From the NCBI GenBank assembly GCA_003161615.1, contig PMOB01000006.1:170743-234742 (forward strand): a stretch of DNA of 64,000 nt, read 5' to 3'. Source of the DNA: Actinomycetota bacterium. Its GTDB lineage: Bacteria > Actinomycetota > Thermoleophilia > Gaiellales > Gaiellaceae. Shown one piece after another: positions 26,666-35,318 of this stretch (its first letter is position 1; each line of letters opens with the position of its first letter). A program made the position numbers and the translations under genes. Under the pieces are notes generated by a model. It saw nothing but the letters and a program-made list of their open reading frames with translations. It was not told the DNA's origin and did not search any database.

Positions 26666-27910
26666 CTACCAGCGCCTGCCCCACGTCACGCCGGCAGCGG
26701 TGCCTGCGAGCAGGGCGGCGCCGGTAAGCACGGCGGCGCCGATGACCGTAACCTCGCGGCTGGCGGCGAGGGTGCCGGCTGCGAGCAGCTCGATACCGAC
26801 CGCGAAGGAAGCAGCCTCGGCAAGCCACAGCCGGCGCGGGTAGAGGGTTGCCTGTTTGGGGCGCGGCCCAGGCGGCCACCAGACCCAGAGCGACAGAGCG
26901 AGCAGCTTTCCGAGGTGACCGACTGTGACGCCGGCCGCCCAGCCGAGCAGCAAGAGGATGACGTACGCGGCGAAGCCGGTACGCGTGGAGACGAGCCCAA
27001 CCAGCATCGCCGTGCCGAGGCCGGCGGCCTGGAGGAGAAAGAGGACGCCCGTGAGCAGATGAACGAGCGGCGCTTCGAGCTCGATCCGGCGGGTGCGGGC
27101 GACGCCCGCGATCAGCCGGGCGAACAGCGCGAGCGTGAGCAGGATCACGCTGCCGCCCGCGAGCGCCGCAGCGGTCGAGCCTGTCGCGAGCGCGGCCAGG
27201 AGCGTCCAGAGGCCGACGGTCAGCGCAAGCTCGCTGCCTGGAAGACGGCGCGGCGGTGCCGTCGGTGCGAGCGCAAGCATCGGAGCCAGCGTGCGGCCGA
27301 CTGTGACGATCAGCAGCGTGAGCCAGCCAAACACGGCGAGGTGGAGATGGACGAGCAGCCAGCGATCGTGGACGACCCTCGCGAACGGTCGGTTGCCATG
27401 GGAAAAGACGAGCGCTCCGAGCACGAGCGCCGCTGTGACGTGGAGGCCGACGAGCGCGACCCCGGTACGGCTGGCGACAAGGGTGCGCCCGCGGGGAGCC
27501 CGCCGGACCAGGCCGAGCAGCTCTGAGAGCACGAGTAGCAGACCGGCCGAGACGAGCGCCGCGCCGGGCCAGAGGATCGCGGGTGTGTCGAAGGCAATAC
27601 CGGGTGCCACGAGGAAGCCGCCGGCGAGCAGCGGCAACGCGAGCTGCAGCCGGCGCGGGTGTCGAACGTCGTTGCGGAGCATCACCGGCAGCAGGTGGAA
27701 GGATGCGCCCGTGACGGCGAACGGCAGCAGTCCGAGCGCGACCAGGTGCGCCGCGAGCACTGCCCCAGCCGCGGTCGGGTCCCTGTGGGCGAGATCGTGC
27801 GCGGCGACGAGCAGGGCGACCGACGCGGCAAGCCAGCCACCCAGGGCGAGCGCGACGTAAGACGCCAGCACGCCAAGTGAGATCGGGCCACCCACCGCGC
27901 GGCTTTCCAC
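26666..27910 (-). CDS. Polytopic membrane protein with conserved His, NnrS/haem-copper-oxidase-like
   Basis: 414 residues from GTG 27910, chosen for the AAGGAG box nine bases upstream; a TTG at 27982 would add 24 residues. About 12 helices carry His residues at positions that recall haem or copper ligands: HDLAHRDP, LLPFAVTGASFHLLPVML, HDRWLLVHLHLAVFGWLT and VTVGHLGKLLAL. The pattern resembles NnrS and cbb3-subunit-I-related membrane proteins of unknown function, but I cannot assign it firmly. It lies 220 bp upstream of tpl on the same strand. Confidence 0.6.
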   Translation of the reverse strand: MESRAVGGPISLGVLASYVALALGGWLAASVALLVAAHDLAHRDPTAAGAVLAAHLVALGLLPFAVTGASFHLLPVMLRNDVRHPRRLQLALPLLAGGFLVAPGIAFDTPAILWPGAALVSAGLLLVLSELLGLVRRAPRGRTLVASRTGVALVGLHVTAALVLGALVFSHGNRPFARVVHDRWLLVHLHLAVFGWLTLLIVTVGRTLAPMLALAPTAPPRRLPGSELALTVGLWTLLAALATGSTAAALAGGSVILLTLALFARLIAGVARTRRIELEAPLVHLLTGVLFLLQAAGLGTAMLVGLVSTRTGFAAYVILLLLGWAAGVTVGHLGKLLALSLWVWWPPGPRPKQATLYPRRLWLAEAASFAVGIELLAAGTLAASREVTVIGAAVLTGAALLAGTAAGVTWGRRW

Positions 27911-28363
27911 GAGCGGCAGCTCCTTCGTCCCCGGTCGACCGCGCAGCGGCCTGCTCTCGAATGGGTTGCCCAAGCTCGTCAAGCTAGTGCGCGGTCTGCA
28001 TCCTTGCTACGAGTTCGGTGGCTGGCCGCGGAATTAGGCGGGTGACTATCACAACGGCAGGACCACTTTCAGGGGTCACGTCACCGTTGATCGGACACTC
28101 CCAGTCCTAGCTGGACAAGGAATGCGCTTCGGGCGAGGGCCCACCTCGTTCCACCGCAGGTCGCAAGGCAGCTTCTGGAGCCGCTCAAGCGAGTTGTTAC
28201 CTGTTTCAAGGGGGTTCCAGAGTGCCCCGTTTAGTCCCACTCGGTTCGAACGTGCCCCGCTTGGGACTACCTAAGGTTCGTCGTACGAACCCCGGCGTCT
28301 GTATGGCCGTCTGGCGCAAGATCGGCTCGACGAGTAGTCGAAGTCAACGCTCGGACGCGTCGC
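27911..28363. other. Gene-free stretch holding a gene remnant and hairpins
   Basis: 453 bases. It contains the wHTH gene remnant (28155-28240), then a compact perfect hairpin GGTTCGT-CGT-ACGAACC at 28275-28291 that lies ~75 bp after the stop of the minus-strand cytidylyltransferase gene and may end its transcript. I see no other gene. Confidence 0.5.
28155..28240 (-). pseudogene. 5' remnant of a winged-helix gene (paralogue of 31554-31919)
   Basis: Read on the minus strand from GTG 28240 it encodes GLNGALWNPLETGNNSLERL, matching ELNGALWNPLQSSKTSLARL of the intact gene. 28 consecutive bases (28208-28235 and 31887-31914) are identical and weaker similarity covers ~85 bp. The remainder of the gene is missing. 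The remnant and the intact gene bracket the three-gene phosphonate-type cassette. Confidence 0.7.
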
Positions 28364-29098
28364 CTACGCGTCTATGTGGCCGAACAAGCGCTGTGCCAGC
28401 TCGTAGTCCTCGAGCGTGTCGATCTCCACCCAGCGTAGCCCGGTGATGTCGAGGGCCTTGAAGGGCTCTCCGGCCTGGACGATCGCGTCGTAGGCCACCT
28501 CGTAGTAGCGCTGGTGGTTGGCGGGATCCTCGATCATCGCCTCGAGCGTTGTGAACAGCGTTGCGCAGGAGCGCTCGTCGATCCGCTCGATGCCGATCGA
28601 CTCACCGGTAGCGCTCGTCACCGGGACGTCGTTGCCGATGCGCGAGATGTTCCACTCGGCATCGCATCGCACCTTGATCACCTCCTCGTCGACCGCGGTG
28701 CGATCGACGCAGGCGTAGCTCCAGCCGTCGGCCGCCGCGACCAGCCTGGCCAGGATCTCCTCGTCGAAGATGACGTCACCGTCCAGCTTGATGAACGTCT
28801 CCCCCTCGAGTTGCTCCCTCGCGAGCAGCAGGGAGTAGCCGGTGTTCGTCGTCCGATAGTCGGGGTTCCGCAGAGTCGTGATCTCCAGGAGCGGGAACGC
28901 CTGCTGGAGGTACTGCTCGATCGCCGCCTGCAGGTGCCCGCAGACGATCACAATCGAGCGCACGTCGTGCCTGGTGAGCTTCCGGATCATGTGCTCGAGG
29001 GTGTTGCTGGCCCCGATCGGCAGGAGCGATTTCGGTGTGGAGACCTTCAGCTGCGCCAGCCGGCTGCCCATGCCGGCGAGGAGGATGACGGCCTTCAC
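28364..29098 (-). CDS. Sugar/phosphonate nucleotidyltransferase (PntC/LicC-like)
   Basis: 244 residues of the NTP_transferase fold: N-terminal AVILLAGMGSRLAQLKVSTPKSLLPI (nucleotide loop), FIKLDGDVIFDEEIL (metal Asp) and the C-terminal WVEIDTLEDYELAQRLF typical of LicC- and PntC-type cytidylyltransferases. With the next two genes (CDP-alcohol transferase, AEP-type aminotransferase) it suggests activation of 2-aminoethylphosphonate or phosphocholine-like head groups with CTP. In Treponema PntC the cytidylyltransferase is fused to a similar aminotransferase. Good family support; exact substrate inferred. Confidence 0.8.
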   Translation of the reverse strand: MKAVILLAGMGSRLAQLKVSTPKSLLPIGASNTLEHMIRKLTRHDVRSIVIVCGHLQAAIEQYLQQAFPLLEITTLRNPDYRTTNTGYSLLLAREQLEGETFIKLDGDVIFDEEILARLVAAADGWSYACVDRTAVDEEVIKVRCDAEWNISRIGNDVPVTSATGESIGIERIDERSCATLFTTLEAMIEDPANHQRYYEVAYDAIVQAGEPFKALDITGLRWVEIDTLEDYELAQRLFGHIDA

Positions 29099-29117
29099 CA
29101 GGCGGCTGCGTTCATCG

Positions 29118-29912
29118 TCATTTCCGGAGCGGGTAGGTGAGTGATTCCGGCCGGCGTGCGAGCTGGTTGCCGCGCTGGACGAGCCGGACGAACGCGATCA
29201 AGACTTGGCTGATCGCGAAGACCCAGATCCACAGATCCGGTCGCTGGACAAGGGCCGCAACAGCGCCCAAGGTGACGTGCTCGGCCTCATCGAGCGCGAA
29301 GAAGGAGCGGTTCCGAAACCAGAGCCAGGCGAGCTTCTGCCGGAGGTCTTTCGGTTGCCTCCTCCTGGCGTCCAGGTCGACGTAGAGCGACTGCCGGCGC
29401 TCGCGCGACTTGTCGAGAAACTCGCCGTCGCGGCTGACTGCCCAGAACATCGTCTCGAGCTTGATGTAGTACCGAAACAGGAACCCGAAGCACGAGACCA
29501 GGCCGAGCAACAGGAACATGCTCTTGCCCGTGAGGTCGTAGGCCGCGATCGCCATCGCGGCGTTGATGATGAAGATCTTCAGGACGTCGAGCGTCTTGTC
29601 CAGGTAGTCGCCGATTGCCGACGTCTTGCCGGTATAGCGGGCAAGTTGGCCATCGAGGCAGTCGAGGACGTACGAGACCGGCAACAGGACGGCTGCAAGG
29701 ACGCTCCAAGCTCCGCCGACGACGATCAGACCTGCCGCCAGGCTGTAGAGGCCAAGCGAGACAACGGTCAGATGATTCGGCGTCAGAGGCCTGATCTTGC
29801 TCGCCGGGCCTAGCAACGTGTTGGCGAGCCTGGGGTACCAGAGGTCACCCCAGTTGCTGAAGAAGTTCGGCTCGATGACGGACGCCCGCGGAGGATGCTC
29901 AGGAGACGACAC
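29118..29912 (-). CDS. CDP-alcohol phosphatidyltransferase-family membrane enzyme
   Basis: 264 residues from GTG 29912, which has an AAAGGAG box ten bases upstream and overlaps the aminotransferase stop by 14 bp. The catalytic signature DG-x2-AR-x8-G-x3-D-x3-D is complete in LDCLDGQLARYTGKTSAIGD followed by YLDKTLD. The enzyme would transfer a CMP-activated head group, made by the neighbouring nucleotidyltransferase, to a lipid or glycan acceptor at the membrane. Six or so helices are apparent. Confidence 0.82.
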   Translation of the reverse strand: MSSPEHPPRASVIEPNFFSNWGDLWYPRLANTLLGPASKIRPLTPNHLTVVSLGLYSLAAGLIVVGGAWSVLAAVLLPVSYVLDCLDGQLARYTGKTSAIGDYLDKTLDVLKIFIINAAMAIAAYDLTGKSMFLLLGLVSCFGFLFRYYIKLETMFWAVSRDGEFLDKSRERRQSLYVDLDARRRQPKDLRQKLAWLWFRNRSFFALDEAEHVTLGAVAALVQRPDLWIWVFAISQVLIAFVRLVQRGNQLARRPESLTYPLRK

Positions 29913-31041
29913 GGGTCGCCGGCTCCTTTGGAACAAACCCAAGGGGCCTGGCTCTCGCCTGTGCGCCTTGCCGCATGACGGCCTGCACCTGGCGCAGCGC
30001 ATCGCGCGTGTCGTGCTTGCGCAGCGCGCCGATGTGTCCGATCTGGAACATCCTGTCCGTGAGCGCGCCCTTGCCGTTGTAGACGACGATCCCCCTCGTC
30101 TTCAGGCGGCGCGCCAGGCGCTCGAACGAGAGGTATTCGGGCAGCAGCACGCAGGTCAGGACGCTGGAGTTCAGTCCGCGATAGTCGGCGTACTCGAGGC
30201 CCATGTCTGTCAGCCGCTCACGTGCGAACGACGCCCGCGCATGGATCACTCCGCGGGCCCGCGCCACACCCTGCTGCGTGGTCTCCTCGAGCGAGGCGTG
30301 CAGCGAGACGAACACGTGCACAGCAGGCGTGTTCGGTGTCTGCGCATGATCGCGCATGTAGGCGAGGTGGGTATGGAGATTCAGGTACTGCGGCCCGGCC
30401 GGCCTCGAGGCCGACTGCTCGAGAACGCGATCCTTGACAACGACGATCCCTACGCCGGGCATGGCAGACAGCGCCTTGCCCGACGCGCCGGTCAGGACAT
30501 CGATTCCCCACTCCTCGGCGGCGATCACCTCAGCGCCGACGCTGCTGATCGCATCAACCGCGATCAGCGCGCCGTGCTGATGGGCCAGCCGGGCGATTGC
30601 CGCGATCGGATTGAGCATCCCGCTGCTCGTCTCATGGTGGACGACGACGACCAGGTGGTACCGCCTCCGCTCGAGCTCCTCTGCCACCTTCTCGAGATCG
30701 ATCGCCTCCTGCCAGGCAAACCTCAGCTCCTCGACGTCTGGGCTGTACCGTCGTGCGGTAGCCAGGAGCCGCTCCCCGAACTCGCCGTTGCTGATCACGA
30801 GGGTCGGCCCGCCGCCGCCGATGCTCGCCAACACGGCCTCGTTCGCCGCTGTTCCCGATCCGGTGATGAAGGCGATCCGGTATGAGCTGTCTGTGCTGCG
30901 GATTCCCACGACGGGCTTCAACATCGCCGCGCTCTCGAGCAGCAGCCGCGAGAACTCCGGCTCACGGTGCCCGATGTTCGTCTTCCTCACGGCGCGCTTC
31001 ACGTGGGCCGAGAGCAGCACGGGCCCGGGACAGAGCAGCAC
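29899..31041 (-). CDS. Class V aminotransferase, 2-aminoethylphosphonate-pyruvate transaminase-like
   Basis: 380 residues from GTG 31041, preceded by AGGAAGG; this start makes the protein begin LLCPGPVLLSAHVKRAV, the conserved PhnW start, with normal family length (~370). A frame open from 31344 would add 101 residues of unknown type. PLP motifs: GTAANEAVLAS, VVHHETSSGMLNPI, VDAISSVGAEVI and TGASGKALSAMPGVG (PLP Lys). PhnW interconverts phosphonoacetaldehyde and 2-aminoethylphosphonate. Related alanine-glyoxylate transaminases share the fold, but the neighbouring genes favour phosphonate chemistry. Confidence 0.76.
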   Translation of the reverse strand: MLLCPGPVLLSAHVKRAVRKTNIGHREPEFSRLLLESAAMLKPVVGIRSTDSSYRIAFITGSGTAANEAVLASIGGGGPTLVISNGEFGERLLATARRYSPDVEELRFAWQEAIDLEKVAEELERRRYHLVVVVHHETSSGMLNPIAAIARLAHQHGALIAVDAISSVGAEVIAAEEWGIDVLTGASGKALSAMPGVGIVVVKDRVLEQSASRPAGPQYLNLHTHLAYMRDHAQTPNTPAVHVFVSLHASLEETTQQGVARARGVIHARASFARERLTDMGLEYADYRGLNSSVLTCVLLPEYLSFERLARRLKTRGIVVYNGKGALTDRMFQIGHIGALRKHDTRDALRQVQAVMRQGAQARARPLGFVPKEPATRVVS

Positions 31042-31553
31042 CTGCCTCGGCCTTCCTCGAACCCTTGACAGGTACGACCCGAGCAGCTCCACCAGGCGAG
31101 CGCCCGGGACTCGAGCAGGCGAGCGTAGGGCCGGAGCGCTGAGACCGGCGGAAGCGCCGCATGCTACGACCCGTGTGCCCGGAGCGCCGATGTCGCTGAC
31201 AACCGGGGTCAGCACCGGCGCAGCCGGGTCGAACAGGTCGGCGAGCAGGTTGGTCGTCGCTGCCGTTGGCTCCCCGCTGCGGATCGCGCGCTGTGCCTGC
31301 GGCGCGCCGCCCTCGATGCTCTTAACGTACGGGGCGGCGCGCACGCCGCGGCTCGGTACGTTGCCTATGGCGATCCTCCTCTCGAACTGGCCAGAACGGC
31401 TGGCAAGCTGGCCTGGACCCCGTCGAGCTCGACACTTCAGGCCGCTGCTTTCACTAGTCGTTCACCATCTTCCCACGTCTGACGTACCTCCACCTCTTGC
31501 CTGGACCCGTGTGGCGCTCGACACCCTGGGCCGCTCTCTTCTTTAGGTGTTGC
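31042..31553. other. Upstream region of the phosphonate-type cassette
   Basis: 512 bases between the chosen aminotransferase start and the stop of the winged-helix gene. The part 31042-31344 stays open in the aminotransferase frame (TAATTNLLADLFDPAAPVLT...) and might be a real N-terminal extension; no ribosome-binding site is evident at 31344. The rest, 31345-31553, shows no gene. A promoter for the cassette should lie here. Confidence 0.4.
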
Positions 31554-31919
31554 TCAGGTCCCAGGTCGTGGTGCGGTGCGTTGGTCAAGAGAGCGCTCTT
31601 CGTACAGTCCCTGCGCGACCCGCCGGAGCGGAGCAGCCGGTCCGCGTGAACGGTCATGGAGAGCCTTACGCACCGATGCACGGTTTGGCTCATGCCCTTG
31701 CGCCTGAAGCTCGGCGAAGACATCGGCGACACGGATGGGCCGATCCGCGGCCCTCACGATCGCTTCGGCGGCGGCGCCGACGAGCTGCCGCCGCGGTGGA
31801 ACCGGCTCAAATAACTGCGGCGGCTCCTGTTCTCGGAGCTCGCGAACCAGCCTGTGGAGCCGCGCGAGAGAGGTTTTACTGCTTTGAAGGGGGTTCCAGA
31901 GTGCCCCGTTTAGTTCCAT
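31554..31919 (-). CDS. Small winged-helix DNA-binding-like protein
   Basis: 121 residues from ATG 31919 (MELNGALWNPLQSSKTSLARL). The C-terminal half (AEAIVRAADRPIRVADVFAELQAQG, RASVRKALHDRSRG, FRRVAQGLYE-like end) has the helix-helix-wing layout of HTH regulators that act on preparative adenine/host-response regions. Unknown target. A 5' remnant of the same gene lies at 28155-28240, so this family is repeated in the element. It is upstream of and co-directional with the phosphonate-type cassette and may regulate it. Confidence 0.6.
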   Translation of the reverse strand: MELNGALWNPLQSSKTSLARLHRLVRELREQEPPQLFEPVPPRRQLVGAAAEAIVRAADRPIRVADVFAELQAQGHEPNRASVRKALHDRSRGPAAPLRRVAQGLYEERSLDQRTAPRPGT

Positions 31920-32141
31920 TTCGGGGAACGCCAAAGTCGCACGTGCGAACCCTCGAGCAGCCTCAAGAGGCCCCGGGTTACCCTCACTGTGCCGTAGTCG
32001 AACAGGGCCGGTCGTGGCTATCGCCCCGCGTGGCGCTTCTCGCGAGGAGAGGCCTGGGTTGAGACGCAGCGCTGCTGCCGGCGGGAACGGGCTACCGTTG
32101 CTGAAGATCGCCGACCGTAGGCGGCGTACGAGTCAAGCATT

Positions 32142-33344
32142 GTGGCCAAGGAGTTCGGGCAGAAACGCGTGGACGCGCGGGCGCGCCGCGAGCGTGCAGC
32201 GGCGCGTCGCCGAACTGTAAGGCGGCGGCGCCGGGTAGCGATGGCAGTCGGGGTCGCCGTCGGCGCTCTTGTTGGAGTCGTTGGGTGGTGGGCCGCTCAA
32301 GGCCCGTCTCGCACGAAGCCGGCGCGAAACGGTGCCGGCACCCCCGCGACAAGCCTCGTGCTCCAGCCGCTCACGAAGCCGCATCTGGCGCCGGGCTCGG
32401 ATCCGTCGGTGCTTCCTGGCCCGGTGCTGATCGCAGACCGTGCGAACAACCGGCTTCTCATCGTCAACCCAAAGGGGGAAGTCGTCTGGCAGTTCCCGCG
32501 GCCGGGCGACCTCCGGCCCGGCAAGAGCTTCCGCGCCCCCGACGACGCCTTCTTCAGCCCCGACGGCTCACGGATCATCGCCACCCAGGAAGACGACTTC
32601 GCGCTTAGTGTCATCGACGCCGCTCGGCGGCAAATCATCTACCGGTACGGCACCCCCGGCGTGCCTGGCAGCGGCCCCAACCAGCTCTGGAATCCCGACG
32701 ACGCGATGCTGCTCCCGGGAGGCTGGATCCTCACGGCGGACATCAAGAACTGCCGGCTGCTGTTGATCAAGCGCGGCCAACACCGGCCGTATCGCATCTA
32801 CGGCACCACGACGCAGAGTTGCGAGCACGCCCTGCCTTCTCGCTGGGGCAGTCCCAACGGCGCCTTCCCGATGAGCAACGGCCACTTTCTCGTCACGGAG
32901 ATCAACGGCGACTGGGTCGACGAGCTCACGCTCGCCGGGAATGTAGTCGCCTCCTGGCATCCGCCTGGCTTCACCTACCCCTCCGACTCCAACGAAGTGA
33001 AGCCCGGCCTCTATCTGAGCGTCGACTACACGAGCCCCGGGAGTGTCGAGACCTTCGACCGCCGAGGACGCCTCGTCTGGCGCTACCAGCCCCTCCCTGG
33101 CGCCCCGCAGCTCGACCACCCCTCGCTCGCCGAACCGCTCCCGAACGGCGATGTGCTTCTCACCGACGACGGCAACGACCGCGTGATCGTCATCGACCCG
33201 CGCACGAACAAGGTCGTCTGGCAATACGGGCACACCGGCATTTCCGGTAGCGCCCCCGGCTATCTCGACGATCCAGACGGCCTCGATCTCGCGCCGCCCT
33301 ACTCGCTCCTGATCAGGCAGCGGGCGACGATCGGGCGCCCCTAG
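32142..33344 (+). CDS. Membrane-anchored beta-propeller protein (PQQ/NHL-like repeats)
   Basis: 400 residues from GTG 32142. A highly basic N-terminus (RRERAAARRRTVRRRRR) is followed by one membrane helix (VAMAVGVAVGALVGVVGWW) and an outside beta-propeller with repeated blades: RLLIVNPKGEVVWQFPRPGD, GGWILTADIKNCRLLLI, NDRVIVIDPRTNKVVWQYG. Such propellers include arylsulfotransferase-like and PQQ-binding-like proteins; no catalytic residue set is clear. It stands alone on the plus strand. Confidence 0.7.
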   Translation: MAKEFGQKRVDARARRERAAARRRTVRRRRRVAMAVGVAVGALVGVVGWWAAQGPSRTKPARNGAGTPATSLVLQPLTKPHLAPGSDPSVLPGPVLIADRANNRLLIVNPKGEVVWQFPRPGDLRPGKSFRAPDDAFFSPDGSRIIATQEDDFALSVIDAARRQIIYRYGTPGVPGSGPNQLWNPDDAMLLPGGWILTADIKNCRLLLIKRGQHRPYRIYGTTTQSCEHALPSRWGSPNGAFPMSNGHFLVTEINGDWVDELTLAGNVVASWHPPGFTYPSDSNEVKPGLYLSVDYTSPGSVETFDRRGRLVWRYQPLPGAPQLDHPSLAEPLPNGDVLLTDDGNDRVIVIDPRTNKVVWQYGHTGISGSAPGYLDDPDGLDLAPPYSLLIRQRATIGRP

Positions 33345-33469
33345 ATTCGCTTCCGACCAGGAAGGCGATCGTCGGCGGCAGCGAGATCGCCGGGGAGAAG
33401 CCGAGCGCTGTCGCGATGCGGCGTGCAGATCACGAACCTGAAGCCAGGCGGGAAGTCATCCCACCTTGA

Positions 33470-33703
33470 GGTGGGCTGGAACTTCACGAATACCTCGAGG
33501 ACATGATTGACGAGGCTCGTGAGCCGAAGCGGACGGACGAGGCCCGCCTGGCCAGCGGCTTCATCGAAGACGCGGCCGGCGCGAACGCCCTCGGGAAACT
33601 CAACCGCTACGAAACGATGCTCTCCAGACGCAGGGACCAGGCGCTCACGATCCTCTTGGCACTCCAGGCGGAACAGCGTGGAGACACGACGAAGGAGGAG
33701 TGA
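33470..33703 (+). pseudogene. Truncated paralogue of the 12-kb gene
   Basis: After an in-frame TGA at 33467-33469 the frame encodes ELHEYLEDMIDEAREPKRTD and ends LLALQAEQRGDTTKEE, matching the last ~75 residues of the protein at 11969-12607 (ELHEQLEDMIAKARGEKETG ... LSALQAERRGDDS). The first two thirds are absent. A hairpin CCCACC-TTGA-GGTGGG (33460-33475) sits at the break point. Confidence 0.75.
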
Positions 33704-33754
33704 CCTCCACGCCTGGCCGCCAGAGCTGACGACTCTCTCGTTCGGTAGCGCCGC

Positions 33755-33772
33755 TAGAATTCGATACATCGA
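33755..33772 (+). repeat. 18-bp sequence shared with 12703-12720
   Basis: TAGAATTCGATACATCGA occurs exactly at 12703-12720 and here, in both places 50-100 bp after a member of the same protein family and, here, 60 bp before the integrase start. It may be a recombination or control site of the mobile unit, or part of the integrase promoter. Confidence 0.6.
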
Positions 33773-33831
33773 TTACAAATGGCCCGGCGGCGCTGAAACG
33801 CCCCGGGCCCGGCACCAGGAGGAACGTCCTG

Positions 33832-35001
33832 ATGCAAGCTCCATCTTCACAACTCGTCCTGACGAAGGTGTCGACGTCGACCGTCGGCGTCGACACCCCG
33901 TCGCTCACCACCGTCACGCGACCGACGACGCCGGTCGATCACCGACGGGCCTCGCCGGCGGTCGATGATCGGCCTCAGACCACGTTTGCCGAGCTGGCCG
34001 AACAGTGGCTCGAGATGAAGACGAGCTCCGGCAAGCGACCCCTACGGGCCCGCACCGCGAACGACTATCGAAGGGCTCTCGACCTTGTCCTCCTGCCGCG
34101 TTTCGGCAGGCAGCCCGTGCAGGCGATCGACGCCGAGGCGATCGCCCACCTCATCGCCGGCCTCGAACGTGAGGGCCTGCATGCCATCGATCGCAGGCGG
34201 CCCAAGCGGCCGCTGCTCGAGGCGACCATCTCGAACTACCTGAAGCCACTGCAGGGGACGCTCAAGCTCGCCGTCCGCCGCCGACTGATCCCGGACAATC
34301 CGTTCGCGCAGCTCACCGACGACGACCGTCCTGCCGTCCGGAAGAAGAAGCAAGCACACGTCTGGTCTGACGAGGAACTCGAAGCTCTGCTCGTCGCTTC
34401 GGAACGGCTGGCGCGGAAGCCGGTCTCGAACTACGACTACACGCCCTTGCTCCGCCTCACTGCGCGGCTCGGCCTTCGTCTTGGCGAGGTGCTCGGCCTG
34501 CAGTGGCAGGACTTCGACCGGCGTGCCGGCTTGCTCCATATCCGCCGGCAGTGGTTGATCTGCTCCGAATACGGGCCACCAAAGACCGACGCCGGCGTAC
34601 GCACGATTCCGCTGCCCGACGATCTACGCAGCGAGCTCATCGACCTGAGGCTCAGGAGCGAGTACTCGCAAGACGGCGATCCTGTCTTCGCCTCGCGTCT
34701 CGGGACGCCGCTCTCGCACCGCAACGTCGCTCACCGCGGTTTCGAACGTGCCGCCGAGGCGGCCGGGATCCACGGAGTCAGCTTCCATGATCTGCGGCAC
34801 GCCGCCGCTTCCCGGCTGATCGCGACCGGTCTCGACGCCGTCACCGTCGCCGCTGTTCTCGGCCACGGCGACCCGCACATCACACTCAAGGTCTACGCCC
34901 ACTTGTTCAATCGGGACGAGCGACACGAGGCGGTACGCCGCGCCTTGACGTCAGCGCATGCCTCAGAGCAGTCCGTCGCCGAGGACGGGAGCCAGCCTTG
35001 A
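33832..35001 (+). CDS. int: Tyrosine-type site-specific recombinase (integrase)
   Basis: 389 residues. An N-terminal SAM-like/core-binding domain (TFAELAEQWLEMKTSSGKRP, LKPLQGTLKLAVRRRLIPDNP) precedes the catalytic domain with R216 (LGLRLGEVLGL), H319-x-x-R322 (FHDLRHAAAS), H345 (LGHGDPHI) and nucleophile Y355 (LKVYAHLF): the complete R-H-R-H-Y set. Good ribosome-binding site (AGGAGGAAC) before ATG 33832. It is the only intact recombinase in the region and could be the enzyme that used tRNA-Asp, though its distance from both ends argues for an independent or internal element. A remnant of a related N-terminus lies at 13598. Confidence 0.93.
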   Translation: MQAPSSQLVLTKVSTSTVGVDTPSLTTVTRPTTPVDHRRASPAVDDRPQTTFAELAEQWLEMKTSSGKRPLRARTANDYRRALDLVLLPRFGRQPVQAIDAEAIAHLIAGLEREGLHAIDRRRPKRPLLEATISNYLKPLQGTLKLAVRRRLIPDNPFAQLTDDDRPAVRKKKQAHVWSDEELEALLVASERLARKPVSNYDYTPLLRLTARLGLRLGEVLGLQWQDFDRRAGLLHIRRQWLICSEYGPPKTDAGVRTIPLPDDLRSELIDLRLRSEYSQDGDPVFASRLGTPLSHRNVAHRGFERAAEAAGIHGVSFHDLRHAAASRLIATGLDAVTVAAVLGHGDPHITLKVYAHLFNRDERHEAVRRALTSAHASEQSVAEDGSQP

Positions 35002-35107
35002 GCTATCCATAGCCGCTGGACAATGCGTGGTCGGCCGCTAGAAGCGCGCTTACAACGGTCCACTACGGTCCGGAAAGCGCCGAGATCAGCTCGCCTACAC
35101 TCGAACG

Positions 35108-35287
35108 ATGAGACGAGTAGTTGATGTTGTCCTGATCGTGGGCTTCCTCGCCGTCGATGTTTTCTTCTTCCACGACATCTTCAAAGCAGGAGAGGTCACG
35201 ACCTTGCCGCAATACATGCCGGGCTTCCTCAGCGTCCTGGTCTTCGCGGTTTGCGGTCAGTCGCTGCTCAGGTCCTTCCGCCCCTAG
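35108..35287 (+). CDS. Small membrane protein (59 aa)
   Basis: ATG 35108 to TAG 35287 encodes MRRVVDVVLIVGFLAVDVFF, then FHDIFKAGEVTTLPQYMPG and a second hydrophobic segment FLSVLVFAVCGQSLL before RSFRP. Two membrane helices with a short loop and a positive-inside pattern argue for a genuine product. Function unknown; it sits between the integrase and the zwf remnant. Confidence 0.55.
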   Translation: MRRVVDVVLIVGFLAVDVFFFHDIFKAGEVTTLPQYMPGFLSVLVFAVCGQSLLRSFRP

Positions 35288-35318
35288 CTCTCACATCCGC
35301 CGCGAGGCGGCCAGCTAG

